Numbered from the stretch's first letter, positions 23,653 through 31,704 are shown. The stretch: 37,460 nucleotides of DNA from an uncultured Bacilli bacterium (GCA_947628585.1 CANRAL010000011.1:1-37460); one strand, 5' to 3'. Program-made: numbers and translations. The notes: generated by a model not told the origin, from the sequence alone.

Positions 23653-24282
23653 TTAAGCAAAGTCTTTTAAATTCATTTCATAAAAATCTAAAGGATTTAT
23701 AGCTGTACCATTTTGGTATACTTCAAATAACAAACAATTTGCACTTTCATTTTCTAAACTATTATCCCCACTTTTACCTATAACAGTTGAATTAGTAACT
23801 TCGTCATTTTCTTTTACTAAAACTTCACTTAAACTATAATAAACAGTTTTTAAATTATTATTATAAGTTACTTCCACAACATTACCAAGTATTTCATCAG
23901 TAGTAACTTTTGTTACGGTTCCTGACGTTGCACTTATTACTTCAAAAGCTTCAGATGAACTATATAAAATACCACTATTTTGTAAATAAGTATTTTCATA
24001 ATATACTAATGATTGTTGTTGATTTTTTTCATCATCATTCATTTTATAAAAACTTTTACTAATATTTACTTTATCACTAGTATAGGGTTTTACTATTGTC
24101 TGTTCATTAGTAGTATTTGTTACCGGTAAAGTATCATCCTTTAAAGCATTAACTGCCATATTACCTGAATCATATTTTTGTTCCATACTTGTACCTAAAA
24201 AGGCAATGCTAACAAATAAAGCCCCAATTGTAAGAACATATAAACTTGGTAAAACAAAAGATTTTAATTTTCTTTTTTTCAT
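23653..24282 (-). CDS. spoIIQ: SpoIIQ-like membrane protein with a LytM-type domain lacking catalytic histidines (209 aa)
   Basis: SpoIIQ is the forespore side of the engulfment channel with SpoIIIAH. Residues about 12-30 form one membrane anchor after a basic start (MKKRKLKSF). The outer part ends in a peptidase M23/LytM-like fold: EVISATSGTVTKV, GNVVEVTYNN, TVYYSLSEVLVKENDEV and VIGKSG. The zinc ligands of active LytM enzymes are absent. The usual HLHFEV is LLFEVY here, and no H-x3-D precedes it, so the domain should be structural only. It lies between spoIID and spoIIID, matching the B. subtilis order. The gene name rests on context plus fold pattern. Confidence 0.78.
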   Translation of the reverse strand: MKKRKLKSFVLPSLYVLTIGALFVSIAFLGTSMEQKYDSGNMAVNALKDDTLPVTNTTNEQTIVKPYTSDKVNISKSFYKMNDDEKNQQQSLVYYENTYLQNSGILYSSSEAFEVISATSGTVTKVTTDEILGNVVEVTYNNNLKTVYYSLSEVLVKENDEVTNSTVIGKSGDNSLENESANCLLFEVYQNGTAINPLDFYEMNLKDFA

Positions 24283-24287
24283 AATCC

Positions 24288-24313
24288 ACCATCCTAATTA
24301 AAGTATGGATGGT
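24288..24313 (-). promoter_or_regulatory. Hairpin covering the ribosome binding site of the spoIIQ-like gene
   Basis: ACCATCC, a 12-base loop, GGATGGT. On the transcribed strand the 3' arm GGATGGT runs into GGATTATG, so the only purine-rich initiation site is inside or next to the stem. No U-run follows on this strand. Confidence 0.4.
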
Positions 24314-24324
24314 TTTATTTATTT

Positions 24325-25233
24325 TTATACATTTATTTCGGAAATTGTTATATCTTTATAAAAATAATTGAGAATATCTTCATAATTTTTACCTAGTTTG
24401 GCAAGTTCATTAGCCCCATATTGACTCATACCCACGCCATGACCATAACCTTTGGTTGTTATGGTAACTAAATCATTATTAATAGTTATTTTAAAATCGG
24501 TTGATCTTAAATTTAATAATTTACGAATTTCGGTTCCTTGATATAACTTATCATTTATTGATAAACTATTTATTCTCCCCGTATCAGAATAATTAATAGA
24601 TTCGATTTTAATATTTTGACAAGTTATATTTAATTTATTACAAAATTCTTCTTTTTTCATTGTAGTTGTTACTTCAAAATTTTTCAAATTTTTATCGAAA
24701 CTAGCATCAACACTTGTTAAATAATCTTTAGATTCTCCAAAAACTAAAGCAGAATCTTCCGTATACCCATTACTAATGGCAAAATAAAATGCACAAATAA
24801 CTTCATTATTATAGGTTAATACTTTATTTTTAGTACTTTCAACAGCTTCCTTTACTTTATTATAATATGTTAAAAAATCATTTTGCCATTTATCATGCAT
24901 TTCATCAACAGTAATATATGCTTGATTAGTAACATCTGTTACTAAATCATAATTTTCTTTACTAGTATTAATTTTATAAATTGCATAACTTCTCGCAGCA
25001 ATTGCTTGAGCCTTTAAAGCTTCCATTTGAAAAGAAGCCGGCATTTCCGCGGCTACTACTCCAATTATATATTCTTCTAAATCCAAATTTTTTAAATCAT
25101 TAGTTTTACTATCTAATAATGTTACTTCAATATTTTGTTCATTTTTTTCTTCTATCTTTTCTTCTTTATAATTTACTTTTACCGCAAAATAACTTAATAC
25201 TAAAATTATTACTATTAATATTTTATTTCGCAT
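24325..25233 (-). CDS. spoIID: Stage II sporulation protein D, lytic transglycosylase
   Basis: SpoIID cuts glycan strands during engulfment, working with SpoIIP and SpoIIM. There is an N-terminal membrane anchor (residues about 4-19). The SpoIID core follows with LEEYIIGVVAAEMPASFQME, where the Glu of AAEMP is the catalytic residue known for the family, and then ALKAQAIAARSYAIYKI. The conserved end is TKGYGHGVGMSQYGANELAK. The 302 residues are close to normal. It begins 9 bases after rpiB and is followed by the spoIIQ-like gene. Confidence 0.96.
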   Translation of the reverse strand: MRNKILIVIILVLSYFAVKVNYKEEKIEEKNEQNIEVTLLDSKTNDLKNLDLEEYIIGVVAAEMPASFQMEALKAQAIAARSYAIYKINTSKENYDLVTDVTNQAYITVDEMHDKWQNDFLTYYNKVKEAVESTKNKVLTYNNEVICAFYFAISNGYTEDSALVFGESKDYLTSVDASFDKNLKNFEVTTTMKKEEFCNKLNITCQNIKIESINYSDTGRINSLSINDKLYQGTEIRKLLNLRSTDFKITINNDLVTITTKGYGHGVGMSQYGANELAKLGKNYEDILNYFYKDITISEINV

Positions 25234-25242
25234 ATCTATCCC

Positions 25243-25692
25243 TTATAAAGTATATGTTCCTTCTTCTATTTTATGTATTTTTTCTATTCTTCTTAAATGT
25301 CTTTCTTGAGAAGCAGTAGGCGTTTTTAAAAATTCTTTGATTATATCTACTAACTCAGAATAATTAATTTTATAGGATAAAGCTATTACATTTGCCCCAT
25401 TATGTTCTTTAGCTAAATGAGCTTCTTCTATTGTAGATACTTTAGCACATCTAATTCCTTTTATTTTATTTGCTGCAATAGACATACCAATTCCTGTTCC
25501 ACATAAAAGAATACCTAAACTATTATTTCTTAAAACATTTTGACATACTTCATACGCAAAATCAGGATAATCATCACCATCACTATTTTCTAAAGTAGTT
25601 TTTATAAAATTATAATTTTCCTTATTTAAATCTGTTATTAATTTAGTAACAACATCTTTTCCTAAATGATCACAACCAATATATATATTCAT
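25243..25692 (-). CDS. rpiB: Ribose-5-phosphate isomerase B (RpiB/LacAB family)
   Basis: Interconverts ribose-5-phosphate and ribulose-5-phosphate in the pentose phosphate pathway. Family marks are the N-terminal GCDHLGKD, the catalytic Cys in GILLCGTGIGMSIAANKI, and AHLAKEHNGANVIALS. The end contains the ERHLRRIEKI motif, where the Arg and His contact the phosphate. The length of 149 is typical. It has a TATAAT box about 20 bases before the start and an AGGAGGGG site. It appears to lead the transcript into spoIID. Confidence 0.94.
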   Translation of the reverse strand: MNIYIGCDHLGKDVVTKLITDLNKENYNFIKTTLENSDGDDYPDFAYEVCQNVLRNNSLGILLCGTGIGMSIAANKIKGIRCAKVSTIEEAHLAKEHNGANVIALSYKINYSELVDIIKEFLKTPTASQERHLRRIEKIHKIEEGTYTL

Positions 25693-25734
25693 TAAGTTCC
25701 CCTCCTAATAATATTATAATATTTTTAATATATT

Positions 25735-25759
25735 AAAAAAAGAGTATTTTACTTTTTTT
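25735..25759. terminator. Terminator of the Rpn-family gene
   Basis: A-run, AGTA/TACT mini-stem and T-run: on the minus strand AAAAAAAGTA-AAA-TACTC followed by seven T. It is nearly symmetrical, so it could act on both strands, though no plus-strand gene faces it. Confidence 0.5.
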
Positions 25760-25771
25760 ATTAAATAATTA

Positions 25772-26605
25772 TTACATTAATTTTTGAACTTGTACTTTTG
25801 ATAAATTAGTTGCTTTAGCTATTTGTTCTATTGGTAAATTTATTTTTAATAAATTTTTCGCAATTTCGATTTGTTGCTTTTTCATCCCCTTATTCATACC
25901 TTCTTGTTCCGCATCTTCTTTTATTGTATTTATTAACATTTCATTATCTTTTTCATAGTCCCAATTAAATACAAATTCTTCATTCATTTTTTTCATTTTC
26001 TTTTCATATGCCATTATTATTTCATCTTCCTTTCTTTCTTTTCTTAATTGTTCTAATTCTTCTTTATCTAAACATAGCATTAATACATGAATATATTCTT
26101 TTACTTTTTCATCTTTAGAATACCATAATTCTTTTAAATAATCCATATTTATTTCTACTATTTGTAAATTTTCAATATACTTTTTCCCGGTTTTATTATC
26201 TTGCATAAAATGATTATATCTTTTTATTTTTCCTTTATTTCCATAATTTAAATTTATTTGATAAAATTTCTTTTCATTATTATAACTTTTACTATTACCT
26301 GTTAACTGATTATAAAGGCTTGTTATATATTTAAAATTCCTTTTTTTAATACTTTTACTTATATTACTATTTACTTCAATATTAACATAAGCATCTCTAG
26401 TCTCTACTAGAGAGTCCATTATCTTTACTCTTTCTTTTATATTCTTTACTTTATGTTCCGTAGATAAATTATTTATTACCTCTTCCTTAGTACCTATAAC
26501 TTCGGTTAATAAAGTATTTAAAAACATATAATTATTACTTAACATAATACTTTTAAATACTTTATCATATTTGCATGTCAGCCATCTTGTTTTTAACTTA
26601 GTCAT
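25772..26605 (-). CDS. Rpn/PD-(D/E)XK nuclease family protein (277 aa)
   Basis: Member of the large family of recombination-promoting nucleases (COG5464-like), often annotated as PD-(D/E)XK transposase. It is recognised from DKVFKSIMLSNNYMFLNTLL at the start, the nuclease core AYVNIEVNSNISKSIKKRNF with a following KYITSLYNQL, and the middle YNHFMQDNKTGKKYIENLQI. The C-terminal end KNLLKINLPIEQIAKATNLS is the usual small helical module of this family. In many relatives the core reads IEMQ/IEIQ; here it is IEVN, so catalysis is uncertain. I start at the ATG (26605), not the GTG of the track, since AGAAGG precedes it. The region upstream is a 41-bp tandem repeat. Confidence 0.85.
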   Translation of the reverse strand: MTKLKTRWLTCKYDKVFKSIMLSNNYMFLNTLLTEVIGTKEEVINNLSTEHKVKNIKERVKIMDSLVETRDAYVNIEVNSNISKSIKKRNFKYITSLYNQLTGNSKSYNNEKKFYQINLNYGNKGKIKRYNHFMQDNKTGKKYIENLQIVEINMDYLKELWYSKDEKVKEYIHVLMLCLDKEELEQLRKERKEDEIIMAYEKKMKKMNEEFVFNWDYEKDNEMLINTIKEDAEQEGMNKGMKKQQIEIAKNLLKINLPIEQIAKATNLSKVQVQKLM

Positions 26606-26609
26606 AAAA

Positions 26610-26691
26610 CCTTCTTTCACTTATATATATTCCCCTTAGATGGTTGATTTCCTTCTTTCACTTATATATATTCCCCTTAGATGGTCGATTT
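26610..26691. repeat. Tandem duplication, 41 bp x 2, upstream of the Rpn-family gene
   Basis: Two head-to-tail copies of a 41-base unit beginning CCTTCTTTCACTTATATATA, at 26610-26650 and 26651-26691, differ at one base (TTGATTT/TCGATTT). Each unit contains GTGAAAGAAGG on the gene strand, so the ribosome binding region itself is duplicated. Confidence 0.9.
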
Positions 26692-26700
26692 CCTTTTTTT

Positions 26701-26739
26701 ATTTATAATTTTTTTTATTTTATTAAAAAAATTATAAAT
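26701..26739. repeat. 15-bp perfect AT inverted repeat
   Basis: ATTTATAATTTTTTT, a 9-base loop, AAAAAAATTATAAAT. It lies between the tandem repeat and the terminator of surface protein copy 2. It could be a second terminator or cruciform; composition alone makes such repeats less surprising here. Confidence 0.5.
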
Positions 26740-26747
26740 TATAACAT

Positions 26748-26775
26748 CAAAAAAATAAGTTTTTTATCACTTATT
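26748..26775 (-). terminator. Terminator of surface protein copy 2
   Basis: The minus strand reads AATAAGT-GATAAAAA-ACTTATT followed by TTTTTG. Confidence 0.65.
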
Positions 26776-26803
26776 CTCCTTGTTTTTTTAAATGAATATT
26801 AAT

Positions 26804-29203
26804 TTAATAATCTAATGTTGGATAACCATTACTACCTAATTTCCATTTACTTAATGTATAACCATCTAGTAATGGATCTATTTCTTTTAATTCTTTACTA
26901 ATATCATTTTCTTTTATTGTTGTCTCATTAACTATATTTTTATTTAAAATATCTACAAGTAAATTATTTGCTTCGGTTATAGGAGTAGCATTAAGATTAA
27001 TATTACTTGCATCTAATCCACTTTTATAATAAGCATTATAAGTAACTTTATTTGATGCATTACCACCCAAAACAAAACCTATTCCATATTTGTTTGTTGC
27101 ATTTACAGTTCCTAAATTATATACATTATTTAAATATATCTTTAATAAATTTAATGGTTCATTATTCCACACAACTGCAATTCCAGTTGCATTATTATTT
27201 GCTTTAATATTACCAACATTATATGAGTTTACGATGTAAGCTTCGCTTGAATGAGCAAGACAGCCAACTATCCCTGTTATTGCATTTGCACCACTAATAT
27301 TGCCTAGATTATAGCTATTTAAAATTCTAAGTTTACACGTATAATCACATAAGCCTACTATTCCTCCTAAGTCTACATTACCAGAAAATTCTGTTTCAAT
27401 ATTTCCTTCATTAAAACTTTTATCAATAATTATACTACTGTTATTAACAAGACCAACTATTCCTCCCCCTCTAAATGAATTTATTATTTTATTATGATTA
27501 GATGAATTGGTTATTATACTTTTTGAAGAATTATATATATAACCAACTATTCCACCAACATATGAAGTTTGTAAACTTTCTCTTTCATCATTAATTTCAC
27601 CATTATTTTTAGCATTATTAATATTTAATATACCATTATTTTGTCCTATTATTCCTCCGGCCAAAATGTTAGAAACAGCATTATCTTTTGATATAGTAAT
27701 TTTTCCTTCATTTGATGAATTATTTATATTTATATTTCCTACAATTGTGTTACCAATTAAACCACCAATATTTTTGGCTGTACTTCCTTTTATTTCATTA
27801 TTATTATGACAATTATTCATTTCTAAATTAACTACATCGCCATCCATAGCCCCAATAATTCCACCAATTGTAGTTCCTACATTATTAATAACTTCTCCTT
27901 CATTAAAGATATTTTCAATTATTAAATTTCCACCTTGATAACTACCTAAAATTCCCCCAACGACTGCGCCACCATTAATAGTGCCTTTATTAACACAATT
28001 TATTATTTTAGATTCACTTGATTCGTTACCATATATCCAACTAACTATTCCACCTACAGCATACGAACCAAAATTATTTGTTATATTTACCTCATTTACA
28101 CAATTATCTATAATGCTGTTTTCTAATCTATTTACTATTCCACCAAGTGGGGTGGCTATATCTGTTGTTACTTCTCCACTTAATGTTAAATTTTTTATTT
28201 CTCCTTTTTGCACCCAACCAAATAGTGCATAATATGCATTTTGCGTTGTTTTATCTTTCAAATATAAATTTCCTATTTTATGATTTTCACCATCAAATGT
28301 GCCACTAAATGGTTTATCAATACCTATTGGTGTAAAACCACTTCCAGTAGTTAATTCACTCATTAAGGCTTCACTACCTTCTTGGTAATCACCTATATTT
28401 TCAAAATTTAAATCTCTTGTTAATATATAATACTTTCCTTCTTTACTATCTCCATCATTTACTTCTTCACTTAATTTTACTAAATCATTTATGGTACTTA
28501 TTTCATTTAATAATTTTTCTTTGGTTAATATTATTTTTCCTTCAAATTTCTTTCCTGCATTTAGTTGTTGATTATAATCTAAATTCTTAAATATTATCGT
28601 TATCTTCCATTCATCGGTTGTACTTCTTGTATCACTTCCTACTACCCTTATTACTTCATCTTCGGCTATTGCATATAAACCTTCTGCTTCCGTTATATCA
28701 TATCCTTCTGTTGTTTTATTTAATCTTTTCTTTATTTCATACTCATTTTCATTTTTTTCTACTTTTATTACTAATTCAGGTATTCCTTTATATTCTTCTA
28801 AATTTTCTTTTTCTTTTGCTTCTTTCGTTATAAACTTTTTTATTTCTCCTTCTTTTTCATAACTAGAATATTCTATTTCATTATTTTCTATTAATATATA
28901 AACATTATATGTTGCTTCGGCTTCATTGGTCGTATTATTGGCTATTAAGGTTGCTTTAGCTACACTTGTTTCGCTTACATCATCCCCATCTTGTTGTAAA
29001 TTTTCTTCACTTATATTTAAGGTTATTCCTTCATCAGTTAAAAAAGATAAATTATCTACTGTTCCACTTGTTGTATTTATATTAGCTATTGTAGTATTAC
29101 CATTTACACTTTGAAAATAAGCATAAGTTGCACCTACTACCACTATTAATATTACAAATATTCCAACAATTAATAATACTAATGATTTTCTTTTATCCTC
29201 CAT
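26804..29203 (-). CDS. GLUG-repeat surface protein, copy 2 (799 aa)
   Basis: Paralogue of the gene at 17696-20107 with the same plan: MEDKRKSLVLLIVGIFVILI membrane signal, GATYAYFQS, an extracellular domain to about residue 230, then roughly eleven GLUG-like repeats (GGIIGQNNG, GGIVGLVNN and others) and the shared end YTLSKWKLGSNGYPTLDY. Residues about 40-270 are nearly identical to copy 1. From about residue 285 the repeat parts have diverged strongly, so the two display different surfaces. The track starts at an upstream TTG; I choose the ATG that aligns with copy 1. The spacing from AAAGG to this ATG is long (13 bases) in both copies. Surface adhesion is inference. Confidence 0.82.
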   Translation of the reverse strand: MEDKRKSLVLLIVGIFVILIVVVGATYAYFQSVNGNTTIANINTTSGTVDNLSFLTDEGITLNISEENLQQDGDDVSETSVAKATLIANNTTNEAEATYNVYILIENNEIEYSSYEKEGEIKKFITKEAKEKENLEEYKGIPELVIKVEKNENEYEIKKRLNKTTEGYDITEAEGLYAIAEDEVIRVVGSDTRSTTDEWKITIIFKNLDYNQQLNAGKKFEGKIILTKEKLLNEISTINDLVKLSEEVNDGDSKEGKYYILTRDLNFENIGDYQEGSEALMSELTTGSGFTPIGIDKPFSGTFDGENHKIGNLYLKDKTTQNAYYALFGWVQKGEIKNLTLSGEVTTDIATPLGGIVNRLENSIIDNCVNEVNITNNFGSYAVGGIVSWIYGNESSESKIINCVNKGTINGGAVVGGILGSYQGGNLIIENIFNEGEVINNVGTTIGGIIGAMDGDVVNLEMNNCHNNNEIKGSTAKNIGGLIGNTIVGNININNSSNEGKITISKDNAVSNILAGGIIGQNNGILNINNAKNNGEINDERESLQTSYVGGIVGYIYNSSKSIITNSSNHNKIINSFRGGGIVGLVNNSSIIIDKSFNEGNIETEFSGNVDLGGIVGLCDYTCKLRILNSYNLGNISGANAITGIVGCLAHSSEAYIVNSYNVGNIKANNNATGIAVVWNNEPLNLLKIYLNNVYNLGTVNATNKYGIGFVLGGNASNKVTYNAYYKSGLDASNINLNATPITEANNLLVDILNKNIVNETTIKENDISKELKEIDPLLDGYTLSKWKLGSNGYPTLDY
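28457..28930. repeat. 474-bp tract apparently identical to 19361-19834 (copy 2 side)
   Basis: Partner of the tract in copy 1, offset 9096. The supplied ORF track independently supports this: the plus-strand shadow ORFs at 19522 and 28618 have the same 71-residue translation. Confidence 0.8.
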
Positions 29204-29244
29204 ATATATATCATATCCTTTTATCAAATACTCTACTTTTCCTT

Positions 29245-29271
29245 ATTTTACTATATATATATATATATCAA
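29245..29271 (-). promoter_or_regulatory. Promoter of copy 2 with a (TA)n spacer
   Basis: The minus strand reads TTGATA, a TA repeat, G and TAAAAT, with a spacer of 15 bases, exactly as in copy 1. The alternating TA tract is 17 bases (29252-29268). Confidence 0.55.
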
Positions 29272-29286
29272 GGCCTTGGTTTTTTC

Positions 29287-29305
29287 TTTGACAAAAGTTT
29301 GACAA
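29287..29305. repeat. TTTGACAA direct repeat upstream of copy 2 promoter
   Basis: TTTGACAA at 29287-29294 and 29298-29305, 11-bp period, matching the copy 1 locus. Confidence 0.6.
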
Positions 29306-29309
29306 TATA

Positions 29310-29338
29310 AAAACACTATCCATCTTGGAATAGTGCAT
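29310..29338 (-). terminator. Hairpin after rpmE; shared with copy 1 locus
   Basis: The minus strand reads CACTATTCCA-AGA-TGGATAGTG followed by TTTTTATATTG. It ends rpmE but is nearly the same as the hairpin after higA. Confidence 0.65.
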
Positions 29339-29355
29339 CTAACTTACTTATAATT

Positions 29356-29568
29356 TTATTTATTATCTTGGTTTAGCCCAAATTTACGATTAAACTTTTC
29401 GATATTGCCAGTTTTTTTAGTAGTATTTTGTTTACCAGTAAAGGCTGAATGACATTCACTACAAATTTCGACATCAATCTTTTCCTTAACAGATTTAGTT
29501 TGAAAAGTTGCTCCACATGCACATGTTACTGTAGCATCTTTCATTTCGGGATGAATATTTTTTTTCAT
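29356..29568 (-). CDS. rpmE: Large subunit ribosomal protein bL31, zinc-type
   Basis: bL31 bridges the 50S central protuberance and the 30S head. It is recognised from MKKNIHPEMKDATVTCACGA, EICSECHSAFTGKQ and GNIEKFNRKFG. Three cysteines (CAC, CSEC) and nearby His fit the zinc-binding A type; the first CxxC-like position is HPEM here. The 70 residues are normal. It stands alone behind its own promoter with a perfect palindrome in its leader, which suggests autogenous control. Confidence 0.96.
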   Translation of the reverse strand: MKKNIHPEMKDATVTCACGATFQTKSVKEKIDVEICSECHSAFTGKQNTTKKTGNIEKFNRKFGLNQDNK

Positions 29569-29587
29569 TTTTTACTCTCCTTCCGCC

Positions 29588-29607
29588 ATGCTTCAATATT
29601 GAAGCAT
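29588..29607 (-). promoter_or_regulatory. Palindromic hairpin in the rpmE leader
   Basis: ATGCTTCAATATTGAAGCAT is a perfect 20-base palindrome. In the rpmE mRNA it gives an 8-bp stem with an ATAT loop a few bases before the AAGGAG site, about 12 bases after the predicted start. Leaders upstream of bL31 genes that bind bL31 are known in Firmicutes and other phyla; assignment to that class is inference. Confidence 0.6.
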
Positions 29608-29626
29608 AGTAATTTGTTTCTTTAGT

Positions 29627-29654
29627 ATTATAACATATTTTTAATATCGTGCAA
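29627..29654 (-). promoter_or_regulatory. rpmE promoter
   Basis: The minus strand has TTGCAC, 16 bases, TATAAT preceded by TGT (extended -10). A leader of about 50 bases results. Confidence 0.65.
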
Positions 29655-29660
29655 GTAAAA

Positions 29661-30347
29661 CTAACTTAAAAGTTTTAAGATATTTTTAAAAATTACTTGA
29701 TGAGCCTCATAACTCATATAATAACTATTTTTTTGTAAATAATATTTTTCATTCAAAGATATTGGTAATAAATCCATATATTTAGCATTATACATATCAG
29801 CTATTTTTTGTAATTTAGAATTTATATTCAAAGTATCATTTTTACTAAATTTTAACGCGGGATATAATCCCATAATGATAATATCTTTATCATAAAAAGA
29901 TCGAATATTTGTTAATAACTTTTTATATTCATTAATAAAATTATCTTGATATTCTTTAAAATCATTTGTTCTTAAAGACAAATTAGCAAATTCATCAACC
30001 CCAATTGCAATAGTTAATATATTACTTTTTTCAATTAATTGCTTAATAGGAATTTTACTTGTTTTACCTACTTCATTTTTTTCTAAATAATCATTTAATT
30101 TATCAATAGTTAAATAACCAATAGAAAACTCTTTATTAAAATAATTTAAATTATTATTTTTTTCATAGTATTCCGCGAGATAATCATTAAAACTGGGACC
30201 AATTACATTATATGGAGTCATACCTAAACTAATACTATCCCCAATTGCCATAATATTTATTTTGGTATTTTTATGTTGGGTGGAAATAAAAAAAGTTATA
30301 ATACTACCTATAATAATTATTAATAATAATTTATATCTTCTTTTCAT
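29661..30347 (-). CDS. Membrane-anchored SGNH/GDSL-type hydrolase (228 aa)
   Basis: The first 22 residues are a basic start and a hydrophobic anchor, so the domain faces outward. Block I is present as MAIGDSISLGM with the catalytic Ser. Block III appears as IAIGVDEFAN, where the usual GxND is GVDE. A late His in YYMSYEAHQVIF can serve as the catalytic His, but the usual D-x-x-H reads YEAH. Members of this family deacylate or de-esterify lipids or cell-wall sugars; the substrate is unknown. Its ribosome binding site is unusual (CTGGGGG). It follows murA across a strong terminator, so expression may be low or from another promoter. Confidence 0.78.
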   Translation of the reverse strand: MKRRYKLLLIIIIGSIITFFISTQHKNTKINIMAIGDSISLGMTPYNVIGPSFNDYLAEYYEKNNNLNYFNKEFSIGYLTIDKLNDYLEKNEVGKTSKIPIKQLIEKSNILTIAIGVDEFANLSLRTNDFKEYQDNFINEYKKLLTNIRSFYDKDIIIMGLYPALKFSKNDTLNINSKLQKIADMYNAKYMDLLPISLNEKYYLQKNSYYMSYEAHQVIFKNILKLLS

Positions 30348-30358
30348 AAAACCCCCAG

Positions 30359-30385
30359 AAAAAAAGTAGAGAACTTCTTCTCTAC
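30359..30385 (-). terminator. Terminator of murA
   Basis: The minus strand reads GTAGAGAA-GAAG-TTCTCTAC followed by seven T, directly after the murA stop codon. Confidence 0.85.
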
Positions 30386-30386
30386 A

Positions 30387-31640
30387 TTATACTTCAACTA
30401 TCTCGATCTTAGCACCAACATTAGATAATTTATGAATTATTCTTTCGTATCCTCTTAGTATATGTTCGGCATCATTTATAATAGTTATTCCCTTAGCAAT
30501 TAAACCCGCGGTTACTAAAGCAGCTCCACTTCTTAAATCTGTTGCAATAAGTTCAGCCCCATGTAAAGAACATTTGCCATGAAAAGTAGCATGTTGGCGT
30601 TCATATTCAATAACTGCTCCCATTTTTTGTAAATTAGGAACATGTCCCATACGATTTTCAAAAATTGTTTCTTCAAATTGGCTAATGCCTTTAGCTTGCG
30701 TAAGTAAAACACTCATTGGCTGTCCTAAATCGGTAGGAAAACCAGGATATACACTAGTTCGGACATTAACGGCTTTTAAATTGCTAGTACGATTTAAAAT
30801 AACTTGGTGGTCTGTTACTTTTAATTTAACCCCCATTTCCTTTAATTTATTTAAAACTACGGTAAGGTGATTAGGATTAACACCATCAATAATTAAATTT
30901 TTACCAATTAAAGATCCCATAATAATATAAGTTCCTGCTTCTATACGATCCGGTATAACTTCTATTTCCGCGGAATGCAATTCTTTAACCCCATTTATAA
31001 CAATAGTTTCAGTACCAGCCCCTTGGATATTCGCTCCCATTTTATTTAAAAATTCAGCAATATTTTCTATTTCTACTTCCCTGGCAGCATTATTTATAAT
31101 GGTTGTACCCGATGCCATAACCGCTGCAAATAAAATATTAATAGTAGCTCCTACCGAAGCAAAATCTAAATAAATATTTGCTCCCTTTAAATTATCGGCT
31201 GTAATTATGTACTTAGTATCCTCTTTAATAATTTTAGCCCCCAAAGCTTCAAAACCTTTTAAATGTAAATCAATGGGTCTACTTCCAATATTACATCCCC
31301 CGGGAAAATATATTTCCGCTTTTTTAAATCTTCCTAATAAAGCTCCCATAAAATAATAAGAAGCTCTTAATTTATTACTTAATTCTTCATCTATTATATT
31401 ATTTTTAATTTTTAAAGTATTAATTTTTAAAATTCCATCTTCTTCTTTCACGGAAACATTTAATAAATTTAATATTTCGATTAAAGCATCTTTATCAGAA
31501 ATATTAGGAACATTTTTAATTGTTAATTCTCCACTTGCTAACACACACGCGGGAATTAAAGCAACGGCACTATTTTTAGCTCCGCCAATTTTAATTGTTC
31601 CAGTTAAAGAATGATTGCCTTCAATAATTATTCTTTTCAT
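30387..31640 (-). CDS. murA: UDP-N-acetylglucosamine 1-carboxyvinyltransferase
   Basis: First committed step of peptidoglycan synthesis: adds enolpyruvate from PEP to UDP-GlcNAc in the cytoplasm. It is the target of fosfomycin. The catalytic Cys loop is intact as YFPGGCNIGSRPIDLHLKGF, so fosfomycin sensitivity at the target level is expected. Other marks are the N-terminal GGAKNSAVALIPA with the PEP-binding Lys, and FPTDLGQPM. The length of 417 is normal. Firmicutes often carry two paralogues (murA and murZ) and I cannot tell which this is. It has a near-consensus promoter and a strong terminator. Confidence 0.97.
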   Translation of the reverse strand: MKRIIIEGNHSLTGTIKIGGAKNSAVALIPACVLASGELTIKNVPNISDKDALIEILNLLNVSVKEEDGILKINTLKIKNNIIDEELSNKLRASYYFMGALLGRFKKAEIYFPGGCNIGSRPIDLHLKGFEALGAKIIKEDTKYIITADNLKGANIYLDFASVGATINILFAAVMASGTTIINNAAREVEIENIAEFLNKMGANIQGAGTETIVINGVKELHSAEIEVIPDRIEAGTYIIMGSLIGKNLIIDGVNPNHLTVVLNKLKEMGVKLKVTDHQVILNRTSNLKAVNVRTSVYPGFPTDLGQPMSVLLTQAKGISQFEETIFENRMGHVPNLQKMGAVIEYERQHATFHGKCSLHGAELIATDLRSGAALVTAGLIAKGITIINDAEHILRGYERIIHKLSNVGAKIEIVEV

Positions 31641-31672
31641 TTTTCGCCTCCTAAGGAAGTGTCTTTAATTAA

Positions 31673-31701
31673 AATATACCTATTTTTTTTCTCGATGTCA
31701 A
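31673..31701 (-). promoter_or_regulatory. murA promoter, near consensus
   Basis: The minus strand has TTGACA, a 17-base spacer and TATATT; the best sigma-A type promoter in the window. The AGGAGG site follows at the start of murA. Confidence 0.8.
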
Positions 31702-31704
31702 TTG

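Noticed and set aside
25228-25260. Possible sigma-E promoter just upstream of spoIID (CATATACTTT)
   Set aside because: The -35 half is poor and the spacing uncertain; in such AT-rich sequence similar matches are common.
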